64,000 bases of DNA. Origin: Methylophilus sp. Leaf416 (GTDB taxonomy: Bacteria; Pseudomonadota; Gammaproteobacteria; Burkholderiales; Methylophilaceae). Both the position numbers and the translations under genes were made by a program. The notes beneath the pieces are model-generated. The model saw only the letters and a list, made by a program, of their open reading frames with translations, did not search any database and was not told the origin of the DNA. Below, one piece after another: positions 27,103 through 36,789 of the stretch. The stretch's first letter is position 1. Each line of letters starts with the position of its first letter. The stretch spans positions 63,225-127,224 of the forward strand of contig NZ_LMQS01000001.1 of NCBI RefSeq assembly GCF_001424665.1, read 5' to 3'.

Positions 27103-28440
27103 TTAGGCCGATTGTATAGGCAATCGGATTTCTAGTGCAGTTCCAGCACCGGCTTCTGTTTCGGAAACGATTTTAAACTGGCCATGCAAGGCTTGCACCC
27201 GCTCACGCATGCCTAGCAGGCCAAAATGGCGGGTTTGGTCGATGGCTTCTAGCGGCATACCGACGCCATCATCATTAATCGTCAGTAACAGGTCATCTTC
27301 ACTGGAAACGATGTGCACATTGATCGACTGGGCGTGCGCATGCTTAATTGCATTGTTAACCGCTTCTTGCACTATCCGGTAAATATTGATATTCACATTT
27401 TCGCCCATAGGCTGGAATCGACCAGAAACATGTAACTGGATATTCAACCCCGCATGTTGCGCCTGGTAGCCAGCCACCATATCGCGCAAAGTTTCTATCA
27501 GCCCCATGTTATCCATCGCCGCGGGGCGCAACTGGCGGATGATATTGTGCATGCCGTCGTAGATGTGATTGGCGGCTGCCACGATGGTTTGCGCGCTGGC
27601 AGCGATATCCGGAGTTTTATCCTTGGTTTTGTTTACAATGGCCACTGCAAAGGTCTTAATTGCCGTTACGTACTGGCCCAATTCATCGTGCAGTTCACGG
27701 GCTAAACTGCGTCGCTCATCTTCAATATGCTGCTGAATCAGCTGTGTCAGTTGACGGTTCTGTTCCAATTGCCGCTCGGCATCCAGTGAAACCGCCATTT
27801 GATTCAGGCTGGCGCCTATACGATCAAACTCTGGCAGTGAAAAGCGTGGCAACCTGGTGGTCAAATCCCCCTGCTCTATCTGGTTGATGCCGCGCAAAAT
27901 ATGATGTACCGGGCGCAAAGCATGACTTAACAAGCCGTAAACCAGCAAATTTAGCAGCACAAAAAAACCGGTTCCCATGACAATCAGTTGCAGAAAACCT
28001 GACCAAGCTTCACGAATCGAACCTTCCGCACTTGAAGTGATGATCAGGATGCCATAGCGCACACGGCGTGTAACCGTTTCTACTTTGGGTGAAACCAGCT
28101 TCACAAACCATTGCGGCGGATCAATTTCGGTTTTAAAGGTGGAGTCAGGGGAAATATACAGCGGCGTATTTGAATAATCGTAGAGCTCGATCCGGCTGCT
28201 GCGCACATAGCCCAAAGACTTAAGAAAGTCCTGTAGAACATAATGGGTGGGACCCAGGCTGGGGTTCATGGCAGAGCTGACAATGACGGTATCCAGCAAT
28301 TGCACTGTTACCCGCATGGCCGCTTCGACACGTTCGCGTATGCTGTCTCGCGTATCCCGCACCAATACCACACCGGCAGCCACCAAAAAGGCCAATGAGA
28401 GCATGGTTACCAGGAGATTTAATCGAAAACGTAAACTCAT
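27103..28440 (-). CDS. NarX/UhpB-type sensor histidine kinase
   Basis: 445 residues. TM1 (about 8-27), an extracytoplasmic sensor of about 120 residues, TM2 (about 148-171), a HAMP linker, then a HisKA_3 dimerisation domain with phosphoacceptor His251 (LARELHDELGQ) and a HATPase domain (EAVNNAIKHAHA, DDGVGM, GLLGMRERV). It senses an unknown periplasmic signal and phosphorylates the adjacent response regulator. The two genes are likely co-transcribed, kinase first. The sensor domain has no recognisable ligand-binding motif. Confidence 0.92.
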   Translation of the reverse strand: MSLRFRLNLLVTMLSLAFLVAAGVVLVRDTRDSIRERVEAAMRVTVQLLDTVIVSSAMNPSLGPTHYVLQDFLKSLGYVRSSRIELYDYSNTPLYISPDSTFKTEIDPPQWFVKLVSPKVETVTRRVRYGILIITSSAEGSIREAWSGFLQLIVMGTGFFVLLNLLVYGLLSHALRPVHHILRGINQIEQGDLTTRLPRFSLPEFDRIGASLNQMAVSLDAERQLEQNRQLTQLIQQHIEDERRSLARELHDELGQYVTAIKTFAVAIVNKTKDKTPDIAASAQTIVAAANHIYDGMHNIIRQLRPAAMDNMGLIETLRDMVAGYQAQHAGLNIQLHVSGRFQPMGENVNINIYRIVQEAVNNAIKHAHAQSINVHIVSSEDDLLLTINDDGVGMPLEAIDQTRHFGLLGMRERVQALHGQFKIVSETEAGAGTALEIRLPIQSA

Positions 28441-28518
28441 TTTTAAGCTAGCTAGTGTTAGGCGCTATTTAACCGTGATTAGCTGATTTAGGACAGCGTA
28501 AAATCATTAAATCCTACC

Positions 28519-29331
28519 TCAGTCTTCAATCACTAACTTATTCCACTCCTTGGGTTTTTCAGGATACGCCAAGGGCAAATCTTCCAGCGCCTGCAACAAA
28601 ATCCGCGATATCAACAAATTTCGGTTGGTTTTTGAATCTGCCGGAATGACATACCATGGTGCATGTTCGGTAGATGTTTCCTGCAGCGCGATCTCATAGG
28701 CTTTCATATATTTATCCCATAACGCCCGCTCATTAAGATCGTTGGGATTAAATTTCCAGCCTTTGGTCGGATCATCCAGCCGCTCCTGCAAACGCTCTTT
28801 TTGCTCTTCTTTGGAAATATGAAGGAAACACTTAATGATGGTTGTGCCTGTTTCGGTTAACATTCGCTCGAAATCATTGATCTGCTGATAGCGACGTTTG
28901 GCTTCCGCGTCATTAATCCAGTCATGCACTTTGACGATCAACACATCTTCATAGTGGCTACGGTTGAAAATCACCAACTCGCCTTTACGTGGCACTTGCG
29001 CATGCACACGCCACAAATAGTCATGCGCCAGCTCGTCCTCACTAGGCCCTTTGAAACTGGCCAGTCGTATGCCTAACGGGTCGCAGGCACTAAATACCTG
29101 CTTGACTGTGCCATCCTTGCCACTGGTGTCCATGCCTTGAAGAATGAGTAACACCTTATGCTCACCTTGCGCATGCAGAATATCCTGCCGCTCGTTAATG
29201 GCTTCAGTCAGCTGCATTAATATCGCTGCATCTTCGGCTTTGTCGCCTGACCTGGCGGATTTATCGTCCGCTTTAATCTGTTTAAGGGAGAATTTTTTAG
29301 GGTTAACGCGATAGCTGCTTAATTTATCCAT
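28519..29331 (-). CDS. ppk2: Polyphosphate kinase 2 (polyphosphate:nucleotide phosphotransferase)
   Basis: 270 residues, a single-domain PPK2. Walker A is GMDTSGKDG (about 66-74), followed by the family motif SFKGPSEDELAHDYLWR and the lid region FNRSHYEDVL. It transfers phosphate from polyphosphate to a nucleoside mono- or diphosphate (AMP, ADP or GDP), or the reverse. Which subclass cannot be settled by eye, although one-domain enzymes of this length commonly serve AMP/ADP. It stands as a single gene downstream of typA, behind a terminator, on the minus strand. Confidence 0.9.
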   Translation of the reverse strand: MDKLSSYRVNPKKFSLKQIKADDKSARSGDKAEDAAILMQLTEAINERQDILHAQGEHKVLLILQGMDTSGKDGTVKQVFSACDPLGIRLASFKGPSEDELAHDYLWRVHAQVPRKGELVIFNRSHYEDVLIVKVHDWINDAEAKRRYQQINDFERMLTETGTTIIKCFLHISKEEQKERLQERLDDPTKGWKFNPNDLNERALWDKYMKAYEIALQETSTEHAPWYVIPADSKTNRNLLISRILLQALEDLPLAYPEKPKEWNKLVIED

Positions 29332-29474
29332 GCAATATATACCAACTCATTATCAGAAAATATCAAAGAGTGTATCGCAGTTTATTCAGCCAGGCATGCC
29401 TTCAGGCAAAAGAACCTCTGTCTAGACAAAACTAAGGCTGACTATTAAATACTTCATCAGCTAGAACCAGCAAT

Positions 29475-29495
29475 AAAAAAGCCGGCATAGCCGGC
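29475..29495 (-). terminator. Intrinsic terminator of typA
   Basis: gccggc - ata - gccggc, followed on the minus strand by six T, 17 bases after the typA stop. Confidence 0.85.
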
Positions 29496-29511
29496 AATTT
29501 TATTTAAAGTA

Positions 29512-31317
29512 TTACTTGGAAGACCGTTTACGCTCATGCTCAAGCAAGAAGCGCTTGCGCAGGCGAATGGTTTTAGGTGTGATTTCGACCAACTCGTCGT
29601 CATCAATAAATTCCACAGCACTTTCCAGGCTGATAGAGATAGGCGGCACCAAACGCACAGCTTCATCAGTACCGGATGCACGTACGTTGGTCAACTGCTT
29701 GCCTTTGATCGGGTTAACCACCAGGTCATTATCACGGCTATGGATACCGATAATCATGCCTTCGTATAATCTGTCGCCTGGGCTGGAGAACATTTTGCCG
29801 CGGTCTTGCAGTTTCCATAAAGCGTAAGCCACCGCTTCGCCTTGTTCAGCAGAGATCAGCACGCCATTACGGCGGCCTGGCATATCTGCTTTCAATGGCG
29901 CATATTCGTCAAAAATGTGTGCCATCAAACCGGTACCACGGGTCAGTGTTAAAAACTCACCCTGGAAGCCAATCAGGCCACGGGCTGGAATGCGGTATTC
30001 CAGGCGTGTACGGCCATTACCGTCAGACTCCATATTGCTCATTTCACCACGGCGACGACCCAATTCCTCCATCACCGCACCCTGGTGCTCGTCTTCCAGA
30101 TCGACGGTAAGTATCTCGTATGGCTCACATTTTTCACCATTGATTTCCCGGAAAACTACGCGTGGTTTACCCACTGCAATTTCAAAACCTTCGCGGCGCA
30201 TGTTTTCCAGCAAAATAGTCAGGTGCAACTCGCCACGACCAGATACGCGGAACACATCGGTGTCTTCAGTATCTTCAACACGCAAAGCCACGTTAACCAG
30301 CAATTCTTTGGTTAAACGGTCACGGATCTGGCGGGAAGTAATGAATTTACCTTCAGTACCTGCCAATGGTGAAGTGTTCACCATAAAGTCCATGGTTAGT
30401 GTTGGTTCATCTACGCCAAGATGCGGTAAACCTACTGGCTTGTCACGGTCACAGATGGTGAAGCCGATACCGATTTCTTCGATACCTGAAATAATCACGA
30501 TGTCACCTGCCTCAGCTTCATCAACCGGTACGCGCTCGAGGCCTTTAAAGCCAAGCACCTGGTTAATACGGCCTTGTGCTACTTGTTCATCTTCACGCAT
30601 CACTGCTACAACCTGACCTGGTTTGATACGGCCATTAGTCACACGGCCAACTCCCAAGCGACCAGTATATGTAGAGTAATCCAATGCTGAAATCTGCAAC
30701 TGCAATGGTGCATTGCTATCACCTTTAGGGGCTTCAACATGGCTTAAAATCGTTTCAAACAAGGCACGCATATTGTCTGAAGGTACCTTCATGTCCAGCG
30801 TTGCGAAGCCGTTTAAAGCAGAAGCGTAAACCACCGGGAAATCCAGTTGCTCATCGGTAGCGCCCAGGTTTGCAAACAAATCAAACGTATGATTGATCAC
30901 CCAGTCAGGGCGCGCGCTTGGGCGGTCAACTTTGTTGATGACGACGATTGGCTTTAATCCCAGCGCCAATGCTTTTTTGGTTACGAAACGTGTTTGCGGC
31001 ATTGGGCCATCAACAGCATCTACTAACAGTAAAACGCCATCCACCATACCCAATACACGCTCTACCTCACCACCAAAGTCAGCATGGCCCGGTGTGTCGA
31101 CGATATTAATATGTGTGCCTTCATAAGTTAAGGCTGTATTTTTTGCCAGAATAGTAATGCCACGTTCTTTTTCCAGATCGTTACTATCCATCACACGTTC
31201 AGTCACTGCCTGGTGTGAGGCAAAAGTACCTGACTGTTGAAGTAACTTATCAACCATGGTGGTTTTACCGTGGTCAACGTGGGCGATAATTGCGATATTT
31301 CTAAGGTTGCGTGCCAT
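29512..31317 (-). CDS. typA: TypA/BipA ribosome-associated GTPase
   Basis: 601 residues from ATG 31317 ([20 protein letters not shown]), which matches the family N-terminus. In-frame starts at 31329 and 31365 are less likely. G1 is AHVDHGKT (12-19), followed by DTPGHADF (G3) and NKVDR (G4), then EF-G-like domains and the C-terminal BipA-specific domain. TypA binds ribosomes and aids late 50S assembly, particularly at low temperature and under stress. It sits head-to-head with the tandem DEAD-box helicases, which act in the same process, with about 400 bases between. Confidence 0.95.
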   Translation of the reverse strand: MARNLRNIAIIAHVDHGKTTMVDKLLQQSGTFASHQAVTERVMDSNDLEKERGITILAKNTALTYEGTHINIVDTPGHADFGGEVERVLGMVDGVLLLVDAVDGPMPQTRFVTKKALALGLKPIVVINKVDRPSARPDWVINHTFDLFANLGATDEQLDFPVVYASALNGFATLDMKVPSDNMRALFETILSHVEAPKGDSNAPLQLQISALDYSTYTGRLGVGRVTNGRIKPGQVVAVMREDEQVAQGRINQVLGFKGLERVPVDEAEAGDIVIISGIEEIGIGFTICDRDKPVGLPHLGVDEPTLTMDFMVNTSPLAGTEGKFITSRQIRDRLTKELLVNVALRVEDTEDTDVFRVSGRGELHLTILLENMRREGFEIAVGKPRVVFREINGEKCEPYEILTVDLEDEHQGAVMEELGRRRGEMSNMESDGNGRTRLEYRIPARGLIGFQGEFLTLTRGTGLMAHIFDEYAPLKADMPGRRNGVLISAEQGEAVAYALWKLQDRGKMFSSPGDRLYEGMIIGIHSRDNDLVVNPIKGKQLTNVRASGTDEAVRLVPPISISLESAVEFIDDDELVEITPKTIRLRKRFLLEHERKRSSK

Positions 31318-31374
31318 GTGAACTGCCATCTGTTTTGGAAAGGGCGCGATTTTAGCATAAATCACGTTAAATAT

Positions 31375-31402
31375 TTGACTTTTAAAATAAAATGGCTATA
31401 CT
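31375..31402 (+). promoter_or_regulatory. Strong sigma70-type promoter for the helicase pair
   Basis: TTGACT (31375-31380) and TATACT (31397-31402) with a 16-base spacer. The predicted start is near 31409, more than 300 bases before the rhlE start codon. Confidence 0.65.
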
Positions 31403-31408
31403 GCGCTC

Positions 31409-31717
31409 AACTTAAAACGCACTGGGTTGAAATTAATGCCCGACTGTTTTAAATTCATCGCCCTGACCCATCGATAACTCGTGAAATTTTGAGGCTATCA
31501 TCTTTAGAAGTTGTTTTCATGACAACCTCTTCTTTTATCGGTTAGTGGCTATGCCTAGCGCCGGTAAAAGCGATTCATCTCCATATTTGCTTTGGCTTAC
31601 TTTAATGATTTAGCACACGACTTTTCTTTGTGCTGACATTGGTTAGCTTTGCTTTTTTGCTTTGCTTTAATTTGCTTTACTTGCGCCCTTTTTAATTGTT
31701 TATGAAAGGGACATTCC
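31409..31717 (+). other. Long untranslated leader of the rhlE operon
   Basis: About 310 bases with no credible gene. The first half can form an interrupted hairpin at about 31506-31535 (agaag/cttct and ttgt/acaa). The second half is pyrimidine-rich, with repeated gcttt units at 31641-31680. Long structured leaders are known for cold-induced RNA helicase and cold-shock genes; applying this here is inference. Confidence 0.5.
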
Positions 31718-33361
31718 TTGTCTTTTGCAGATTTAAATCTAGACCCATCCATTTTGCGTGCATTGACCGATGCAGGCTATGAGAATCCAACACCTATCCA
31801 GGCTCAATCTATTCCTGAAGCCTTGCAAGGCCGTGACATTATGGCCTCTGCCCAAACCGGTACCGGTAAAACAGCAGCTTTTACATTGCCAGCATTAAAT
31901 TTATTAGCAACCCAACATCCGGTTCGCAGCCGTGGCCCACGCATTCTGGTCTTAACTCCTACCCGCGAATTAGCTGCGCAAGTAAACGAAGCAGCCCGTA
32001 AATACGGTAAATTCCTGCGCGCACGTTGCGTCAGTATCGTCGGTGGCATGCCTTATCCATTGCAAAACAAATTGCTGTCACAACCATTAGATATTCTTGT
32101 GGCAACGCCTGGCCGTTTTATTGACCACCTTGAGCGTGGCCGTATTGATTTGAGCCGTTTGCAAATGCTGGTACTGGACGAAGCAGACCGAATGCTGGAC
32201 ATGGGTTTTATGCCTGATGTTGAGAAAATTTGTGCCGCTTTGCCTGCCGAGCGTCAAACTTTGCTGTTCTCTGCCACCTTAGATGGTATTAAGGATATCG
32301 GCAAACGCTTCCTGAACAATCCACTGACGATTCAAGTGGCTGGTCAAAGAGAACAACATGCCAATATCGAACAGCGTCTGCATTTTGTAGATGACATGAA
32401 CCACAAAAACAAACTGCTCGAGCATTTGCTGATTGCTCCAGATGTAAACCAGGCGATTATTTTCACCAGCACCAAACGTCATGCCGATTTACTGGCGGAA
32501 GATTTATATGCAGCTGGTCACAGCACCGCGGCATTACATGGTGATATGACCCAAGGTGCACGTAACCGTACCCTCACTAAACTGCGTCATGGCGATGTCA
32601 AAGTACTGGTCGCCACCGACGTAGCAGCGCGTGGTATTGATGTGCATGGCATAACACACGTCATTAACTATGACCTGCCAAAATTCGCTGAAGATTACGT
32701 ACACCGCATTGGTCGTACCGGCCGTGCCAACAACTCCGGCATTGCGATTTCTTTTGCTTCTAACACTGATCGTCACCTGTTGCGTAAAATTGAGCAATAC
32801 ACTGGTCATAAATTCCAGCCAGCAGTCATTGCCGGTTTCGAGCCTAAACGCGCTATCCGCATGGATGATGGTGGTGGTGAAAAACGCGGTAATGGTGGTA
32901 AACGTCCTGGTAGCAGCAATGGTCGCCCGCAAAATAAAGGTGGCTTTCGTGGTAACAGCCGTGATGGCGGTGGACGCGAAAACCGCGAATTCCGTGGCAA
33001 CCGTGAAAACAGCTCTTTTGGTGACCGTGTGATGCGTGATGGCCAGCCAAGCAAACCACGTGAGCAACGTGCAACTACCGGCGTAAGCGAACCACGTCAT
33101 GCTGAACAAAGAACAGACCGCGAAGTAAATGGCAACAGCAAAAGCTACACCAAAGATACTGATTTTCAGTTCGCCCGTGCATTGACCGAAGAGTTTGGTC
33201 AACGCCGCCCACGTTCAACTTCGGGCAGCCCATCTGCAAAGCCGCAAGAGCGCTTCGGCAATCCTAACGGTGGCAATCGTGGTGCAAACAAACCACGCAC
33301 TGGTGGTAGCAAACCATTTGGTGAAGCTGGTGGTATCAAACGTCCCCGTTCATTTGCATAA
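31718..33361 (+). CDS. rhlE: RhlE-like DEAD-box RNA helicase with Gly/Arg/Asn-rich tail
   Basis: 547 residues. It opens MSFADLNLDPSILRAL, like E. coli RhlE, from a TTG codon with AAAGGGA seven bases upstream. Motif I AQTGTGKT (45-52), DEAD (154-157), SAT (185-187) and HRIGRTGR (329-336) are intact. From about residue 383 the tail is low-complexity, rich in Gly, Arg, Asn and Ser with RGN/RGG-like units, likely an RNA-binding disordered region. It unwinds short RNA duplexes during ribosome assembly and RNA decay. A second helicase follows after eight bases. Confidence 0.92.
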   Translation: MSFADLNLDPSILRALTDAGYENPTPIQAQSIPEALQGRDIMASAQTGTGKTAAFTLPALNLLATQHPVRSRGPRILVLTPTRELAAQVNEAARKYGKFLRARCVSIVGGMPYPLQNKLLSQPLDILVATPGRFIDHLERGRIDLSRLQMLVLDEADRMLDMGFMPDVEKICAALPAERQTLLFSATLDGIKDIGKRFLNNPLTIQVAGQREQHANIEQRLHFVDDMNHKNKLLEHLLIAPDVNQAIIFTSTKRHADLLAEDLYAAGHSTAALHGDMTQGARNRTLTKLRHGDVKVLVATDVAARGIDVHGITHVINYDLPKFAEDYVHRIGRTGRANNSGIAISFASNTDRHLLRKIEQYTGHKFQPAVIAGFEPKRAIRMDDGGGEKRGNGGKRPGSSNGRPQNKGGFRGNSRDGGGRENREFRGNRENSSFGDRVMRDGQPSKPREQRATTGVSEPRHAEQRTDREVNGNSKSYTKDTDFQFARALTEEFGQRRPRSTSGSPSAKPQERFGNPNGGNRGANKPRTGGSKPFGEAGGIKRPRSFA

Positions 33362-33369
33362 GCAGACAT

Positions 33370-34911
33370 ATGTCAGAGCAAAATACTGTAGATTTAAGTG
33401 CACCTTCAGATGCTCCGCCATCCTTAGATTTTAGGTCTTTGGGCTTGGCTGAGCCGTTGTTAAAAGCCATTGAAGAATCAGGCTACACAACGCCAACGCC
33501 AATCCAGGCCCAGGCTATTCCTTTAGCGCTTGAGCGCAAAGACTTGATGGCAGGTGCACAAACTGGTACAGGGAAAACGGCAGCATTTTCGTTACCGATT
33601 TTGCATACATTGCTTCCTCATGCGAGTACCAGCACCTCCCCGGCAAAACATCCGATCCGGGCACTGGTGCTGGCACCTACGCGTGAGCTGGCAATCCAGG
33701 TGTATGACAACATTAAAACTTACGCCAAACATACCTCCTTGCGTAGCCTGGTGGTATACGGCGGTGTAGATATCAAGACACAGACACCGATACTCAAAAC
33801 CGGTGTCGAAATTCTGGTCGCTACGCCTGGTCGCCTGTTGGACCACGTTGAGCAAAAAACACTGTCTTTAAGCCAGGTGCAATTTCTGGTGCTGGATGAA
33901 GCCGACCGTATGCTGGATATGGGCTTTATGCCTGACCTCAAGCGTATATTGGCGTTACTCCCAAAACAGCGCCAGAACCTGATGTTCTCAGCCACGTTTT
34001 CGGATGAGATTAAAAGATTGGCCGATGCCTTCTTGAACCAGCCAACATTGATCGAAGTGGCACGCAGCAATGCCACCAATGACAATGTGGAGCAAAAAGC
34101 CTTTCTGGTGAATACAGATAAAAAAGAACGTTTCCTGGTGCAGCTACTGAAACAATATGCCAGCCAGCAAGTGATTATTTTTACCAAGACCAAATTGTCT
34201 GCCAGCAAACTGGCACGTGCTTTGGAACGCGCTGAAGTTCCTTGTAGCGCGATTCACGGTGATAAGTCGCAGAAAGAACGTATTGAAGCACTGGATGCAT
34301 TCAAGGCAGGTAGTATTCATGCCCTGGTAGCCACCGATGTAGCTGCGCGTGGCCTGGACATCAGTGACTTACCATTGGTAATCAATTACGAAATTTCTAC
34401 TTCACCTGAAGACTATGTGCACAGGATTGGCCGTACAGGCCGCGCTGGAGCCAAAGGTATCGCTATCTCGTTGATAGATGAGGAAGAAACCAAGTACTTT
34501 GATGACATTGAAAAGCTGATTAAAAAACAGATTCCGAAAGAGAAAGCGGTAACCAGCACGCCTGATTACAAGTCTAGTCAATCATCGAGTCCACGTACAC
34601 CTGGTTCACGCGCAACTGGCCAACGATCATCTAAAGCCAAAACAGCTGATGACGCCTGGTTTTACCAGCCTTATGAATCGACTGGTTTTGTTGAATCTAC
34701 CAAACCAACGGTGGCGCCAACTACCAAACCATCATCAGCCAAACGTAAAGTGGTTGCTGCGCTATTAGGTGGCTTTGGTTTCAAGGCAACGCCAAAAGCT
34801 AAAGCACGCCCTGCCGAAAATAAACGGCAGAATACAAGCAAAGCCCGTCAGAAAGAGGGCTTAGAGCAACCGGCATCCCCAGAAGTAGAAGTCGAAAGCT
34901 CGCAATCATAA
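33370..34911 (+). CDS. Second DEAD-box RNA helicase (RhlE-like)
   Basis: 513 residues with the same core as the preceding gene: Q-motif TPTPIQAQAIP, GTGKT (66-70), DEAD (176-179), SAT and HRIGRTGR. Its C-terminal tail (from about 395) is different, rich in Ser, Pro, Lys and Ala and basic rather than Gly/Arg-rich, with a small YQPYESTGFV segment and a GGFGFKATPKAKA element. It starts eight bases after rhlE and shares its promoter and final terminator, so the two are a tandem pair with probably different partners. Confidence 0.92.
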   Translation: MSEQNTVDLSAPSDAPPSLDFRSLGLAEPLLKAIEESGYTTPTPIQAQAIPLALERKDLMAGAQTGTGKTAAFSLPILHTLLPHASTSTSPAKHPIRALVLAPTRELAIQVYDNIKTYAKHTSLRSLVVYGGVDIKTQTPILKTGVEILVATPGRLLDHVEQKTLSLSQVQFLVLDEADRMLDMGFMPDLKRILALLPKQRQNLMFSATFSDEIKRLADAFLNQPTLIEVARSNATNDNVEQKAFLVNTDKKERFLVQLLKQYASQQVIIFTKTKLSASKLARALERAEVPCSAIHGDKSQKERIEALDAFKAGSIHALVATDVAARGLDISDLPLVINYEISTSPEDYVHRIGRTGRAGAKGIAISLIDEEETKYFDDIEKLIKKQIPKEKAVTSTPDYKSSQSSSPRTPGSRATGQRSSKAKTADDAWFYQPYESTGFVESTKPTVAPTTKPSSAKRKVVAALLGGFGFKATPKAKARPAENKRQNTSKARQKEGLEQPASPEVEVESSQS

Positions 34912-34912
34912 T

Positions 34913-34940
34913 AAAAAGCCCCGTTTCAACGGGGCTTTTT
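34913..34940. terminator. Bidirectional terminator after the helicases
   Basis: aaaaagccccgt - ttca - acggggcttttt, a perfect 12-bp stem. It serves the helicase operon on plus and the globin gene on minus. Confidence 0.93.
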
Positions 34941-34964
34941 ATGTATTTTTAAATCAGTTGGACT

Positions 34965-35393
34965 TTAACCTTCGCGATTCCGCATAAAGTCAGCCACTCC
35001 ATATAACTGATTAGCCATATGCCGGATAAGGCTCTCCTCAAACTGGCATTGGTGCATGGCTTTGATCATGCAATACATCCACTGATCCCGCTCGGATTCA
35101 CCAATCGTGAACGGCATATGACGGGCGCGCAAGCGCGGATGACCATATCGCTCAATATAAAGCTGGGGTCCCCCGGTCCAGCCCATAAAAAACATGAATA
35201 ACTTTTCACGGGTTTCAGTCAGATCTTGCGGATGTAGAGCAAGTAAACCTGATGCTTTGGGATCAGTTTCCATGATGTCATAGAAAGTCTCGACCAGCAG
35301 CCGAATATTCTCTGTGCCCTTCTCCGCACCGCCCAGCCACTCATACAAAGATTGCTTTGCTGAATTTGACTCTTGAATATCAGTGAATGCCAT
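34965..35393 (-). CDS. Group II truncated haemoglobin
   Basis: 142 residues. The group II signature is clear: GHPRLRARHMPF with proximal His92, and TrpG8 at position 105 (ERDQWMYCM). Phe/Tyr at B10-CD1 positions fall in the ETFYDIM segment. Such globins bind oxygen or nitric oxide tightly and are usually linked to NO or peroxide detoxification rather than transport. It lies five bases after the purT stop with no strong ribosome-binding site of its own, so it is probably translated by coupling to purT. Confidence 0.9.
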   Translation of the reverse strand: MAFTDIQESNSAKQSLYEWLGGAEKGTENIRLLVETFYDIMETDPKASGLLALHPQDLTETREKLFMFFMGWTGGPQLYIERYGHPRLRARHMPFTIGESERDQWMYCMIKAMHQCQFEESLIRHMANQLYGVADFMRNREG

Positions 35394-35398
35394 GTTTA

Positions 35399-36595
35399 TT
35401 AATCAGCTACTTTTGGTGTGACAAGTGCTGCTGCCTGTTTGGCATGTTCACGCGCTAATTCAGTATTCTCTGCGGTAGCCAATGCCACGCCCATGCGACG
35501 TCGGACAAAAGATTCTGGCTTGCCAAATAAACGAATTTCGCTATTAGCCACTGACATTGCTGCTTCCAGCCCATGAAACTCAAGAATACTAGCATCTGCG
35601 CCACCATAAATCACGGCACTGGCGCCCGCTTCCCGTTGTGCGACATCGACTGGCAGGCCCAGGATTGCTCTTGCATGCAGCTCAAACTCATTCAAACGCT
35701 GGGTGCACATGGTAACCATGCCGGTATCATGCGGGCGCGGGCTAACTTCAGAAAACCATACCTGCTCGCCTTTGACAAATAGCTCAACCCCAAACAAACC
35801 CTGGCCACCCAAAGCATCGGTGACTTTCCTAGCAACTTCCTGCGCGTTTTCCAGCGCTTTAGGATGCATGGCTTGAGGTTGCCAGCTTTCCACATAATCA
35901 CCCTGCTTCTGCACATGCCCGATTGGGGCACAGAAATAGGTTTTAACCTGCCCTGCTACATCTTTTGCACGCACGGTAAGCAAGGTAATTTCATAATCAA
36001 AATCAATCTGGCCTTCTACAATCACAACCCCTTGGTTGACACGCCCGCCGCTGGCAGCATATTCCCAGGCAGTTTTGACTTCACTGGCCTGGGTAATGCG
36101 TGATTGACCCTTCCCTGAAGAAGACATGGTAGGTTTTATAAAACAAGGATAACCAATACCTGCATCAATAGCCGCCTGCAACTCTGCCTCGGAACGCGCG
36201 AACGCATACGGAGAAGTTGGCAAACCTAATTCTTCAGCGGCCAGGCGACGGATGCCTTCGCGGTTCATGGTCAGTTGTACTGCGCGTACTGTTGGTACGA
36301 CGGTCACACCAGAAGCTTCAATTTCTGCCAGCGCGTCTGTATTCAATGCTTCAATCTCAGGCACGATAAAATGTGGTTTTACTTTATTGACAAGCGCTTT
36401 TAACGCGTCTGCATCTGTCATATCAATCGTATAAGCATGATGCGCCACCTGATGACCAGGCGCATGCTCATAACGATCTACAGCGATCACTTCTACCCCT
36501 AAACGCTGCAAGGCAATCACGACCTCTTTACCCAGCTCGCCGCTGCCTAACAGCATGACTTTGGTCGCGTTTGCGCTTAATGGGGTCCCGATCAT
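35399..36595 (-). CDS. purT: Formate-dependent phosphoribosylglycinamide formyltransferase PurT
   Basis: 398 residues, an ATP-grasp enzyme with the N-terminal [12 protein letters not shown] phosphate loop, [15 protein letters not shown] nucleotide loop and [14 protein letters not shown] metal site. It activates free formate with ATP and formylates GAR in the third step of purine synthesis, bypassing 10-formyl-tetrahydrofolate. For a methylotroph this puts formate made by C1 oxidation straight into purines. It is the first gene of a two-gene unit with a truncated haemoglobin. Confidence 0.95.
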   Translation of the reverse strand: MIGTPLSANATKVMLLGSGELGKEVVIALQRLGVEVIAVDRYEHAPGHQVAHHAYTIDMTDADALKALVNKVKPHFIVPEIEALNTDALAEIEASGVTVVPTVRAVQLTMNREGIRRLAAEELGLPTSPYAFARSEAELQAAIDAGIGYPCFIKPTMSSSGKGQSRITQASEVKTAWEYAASGGRVNQGVVIVEGQIDFDYEITLLTVRAKDVAGQVKTYFCAPIGHVQKQGDYVESWQPQAMHPKALENAQEVARKVTDALGGQGLFGVELFVKGEQVWFSEVSPRPHDTGMVTMCTQRLNEFELHARAILGLPVDVAQREAGASAVIYGGADASILEFHGLEAAMSVANSEIRLFGKPESFVRRRMGVALATAENTELAREHAKQAAALVTPKVAD

Positions 36596-36703
36596 TGTTG
36601 CACTCCGATATAAAAGTGCAATTCTACCATGTGCGATTTACATGACAGCTTATCGGCATTGATTTAACGCAAAAGCCACGTGGTATTTTAAAAGATGTTA
36701 AAT

Positions 36704-36732
36704 AAAAAAAGACCTCGCTTTCGCAAGGTCTT
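36704..36732 (-). terminator. Intrinsic terminator of the NtrC-type regulator
   Basis: aagacct (36709-36715) and aggtctt (36726-36732), with an inner GC pair set closing a GAAA loop on the minus-strand RNA, followed by seven T. Confidence 0.88.
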
Positions 36733-36789
36733 AAAACTGTAGTGACTTTGGATAAAGTCTCAAAAAATTTAAGAAGATCTAGCAATGCA

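Noticed and set aside
31641-31680. gcttt-rich tract considered as a microsatellite or CRISPR-like repeat
   Set aside because: Units are irregular in length, with no spacer structure.
32534-33202. 222-codon minus-strand frame inside rhlE
   Set aside because: Thr/Ala/Phe-rich shadow of the repetitive helicase tail; no start signal.
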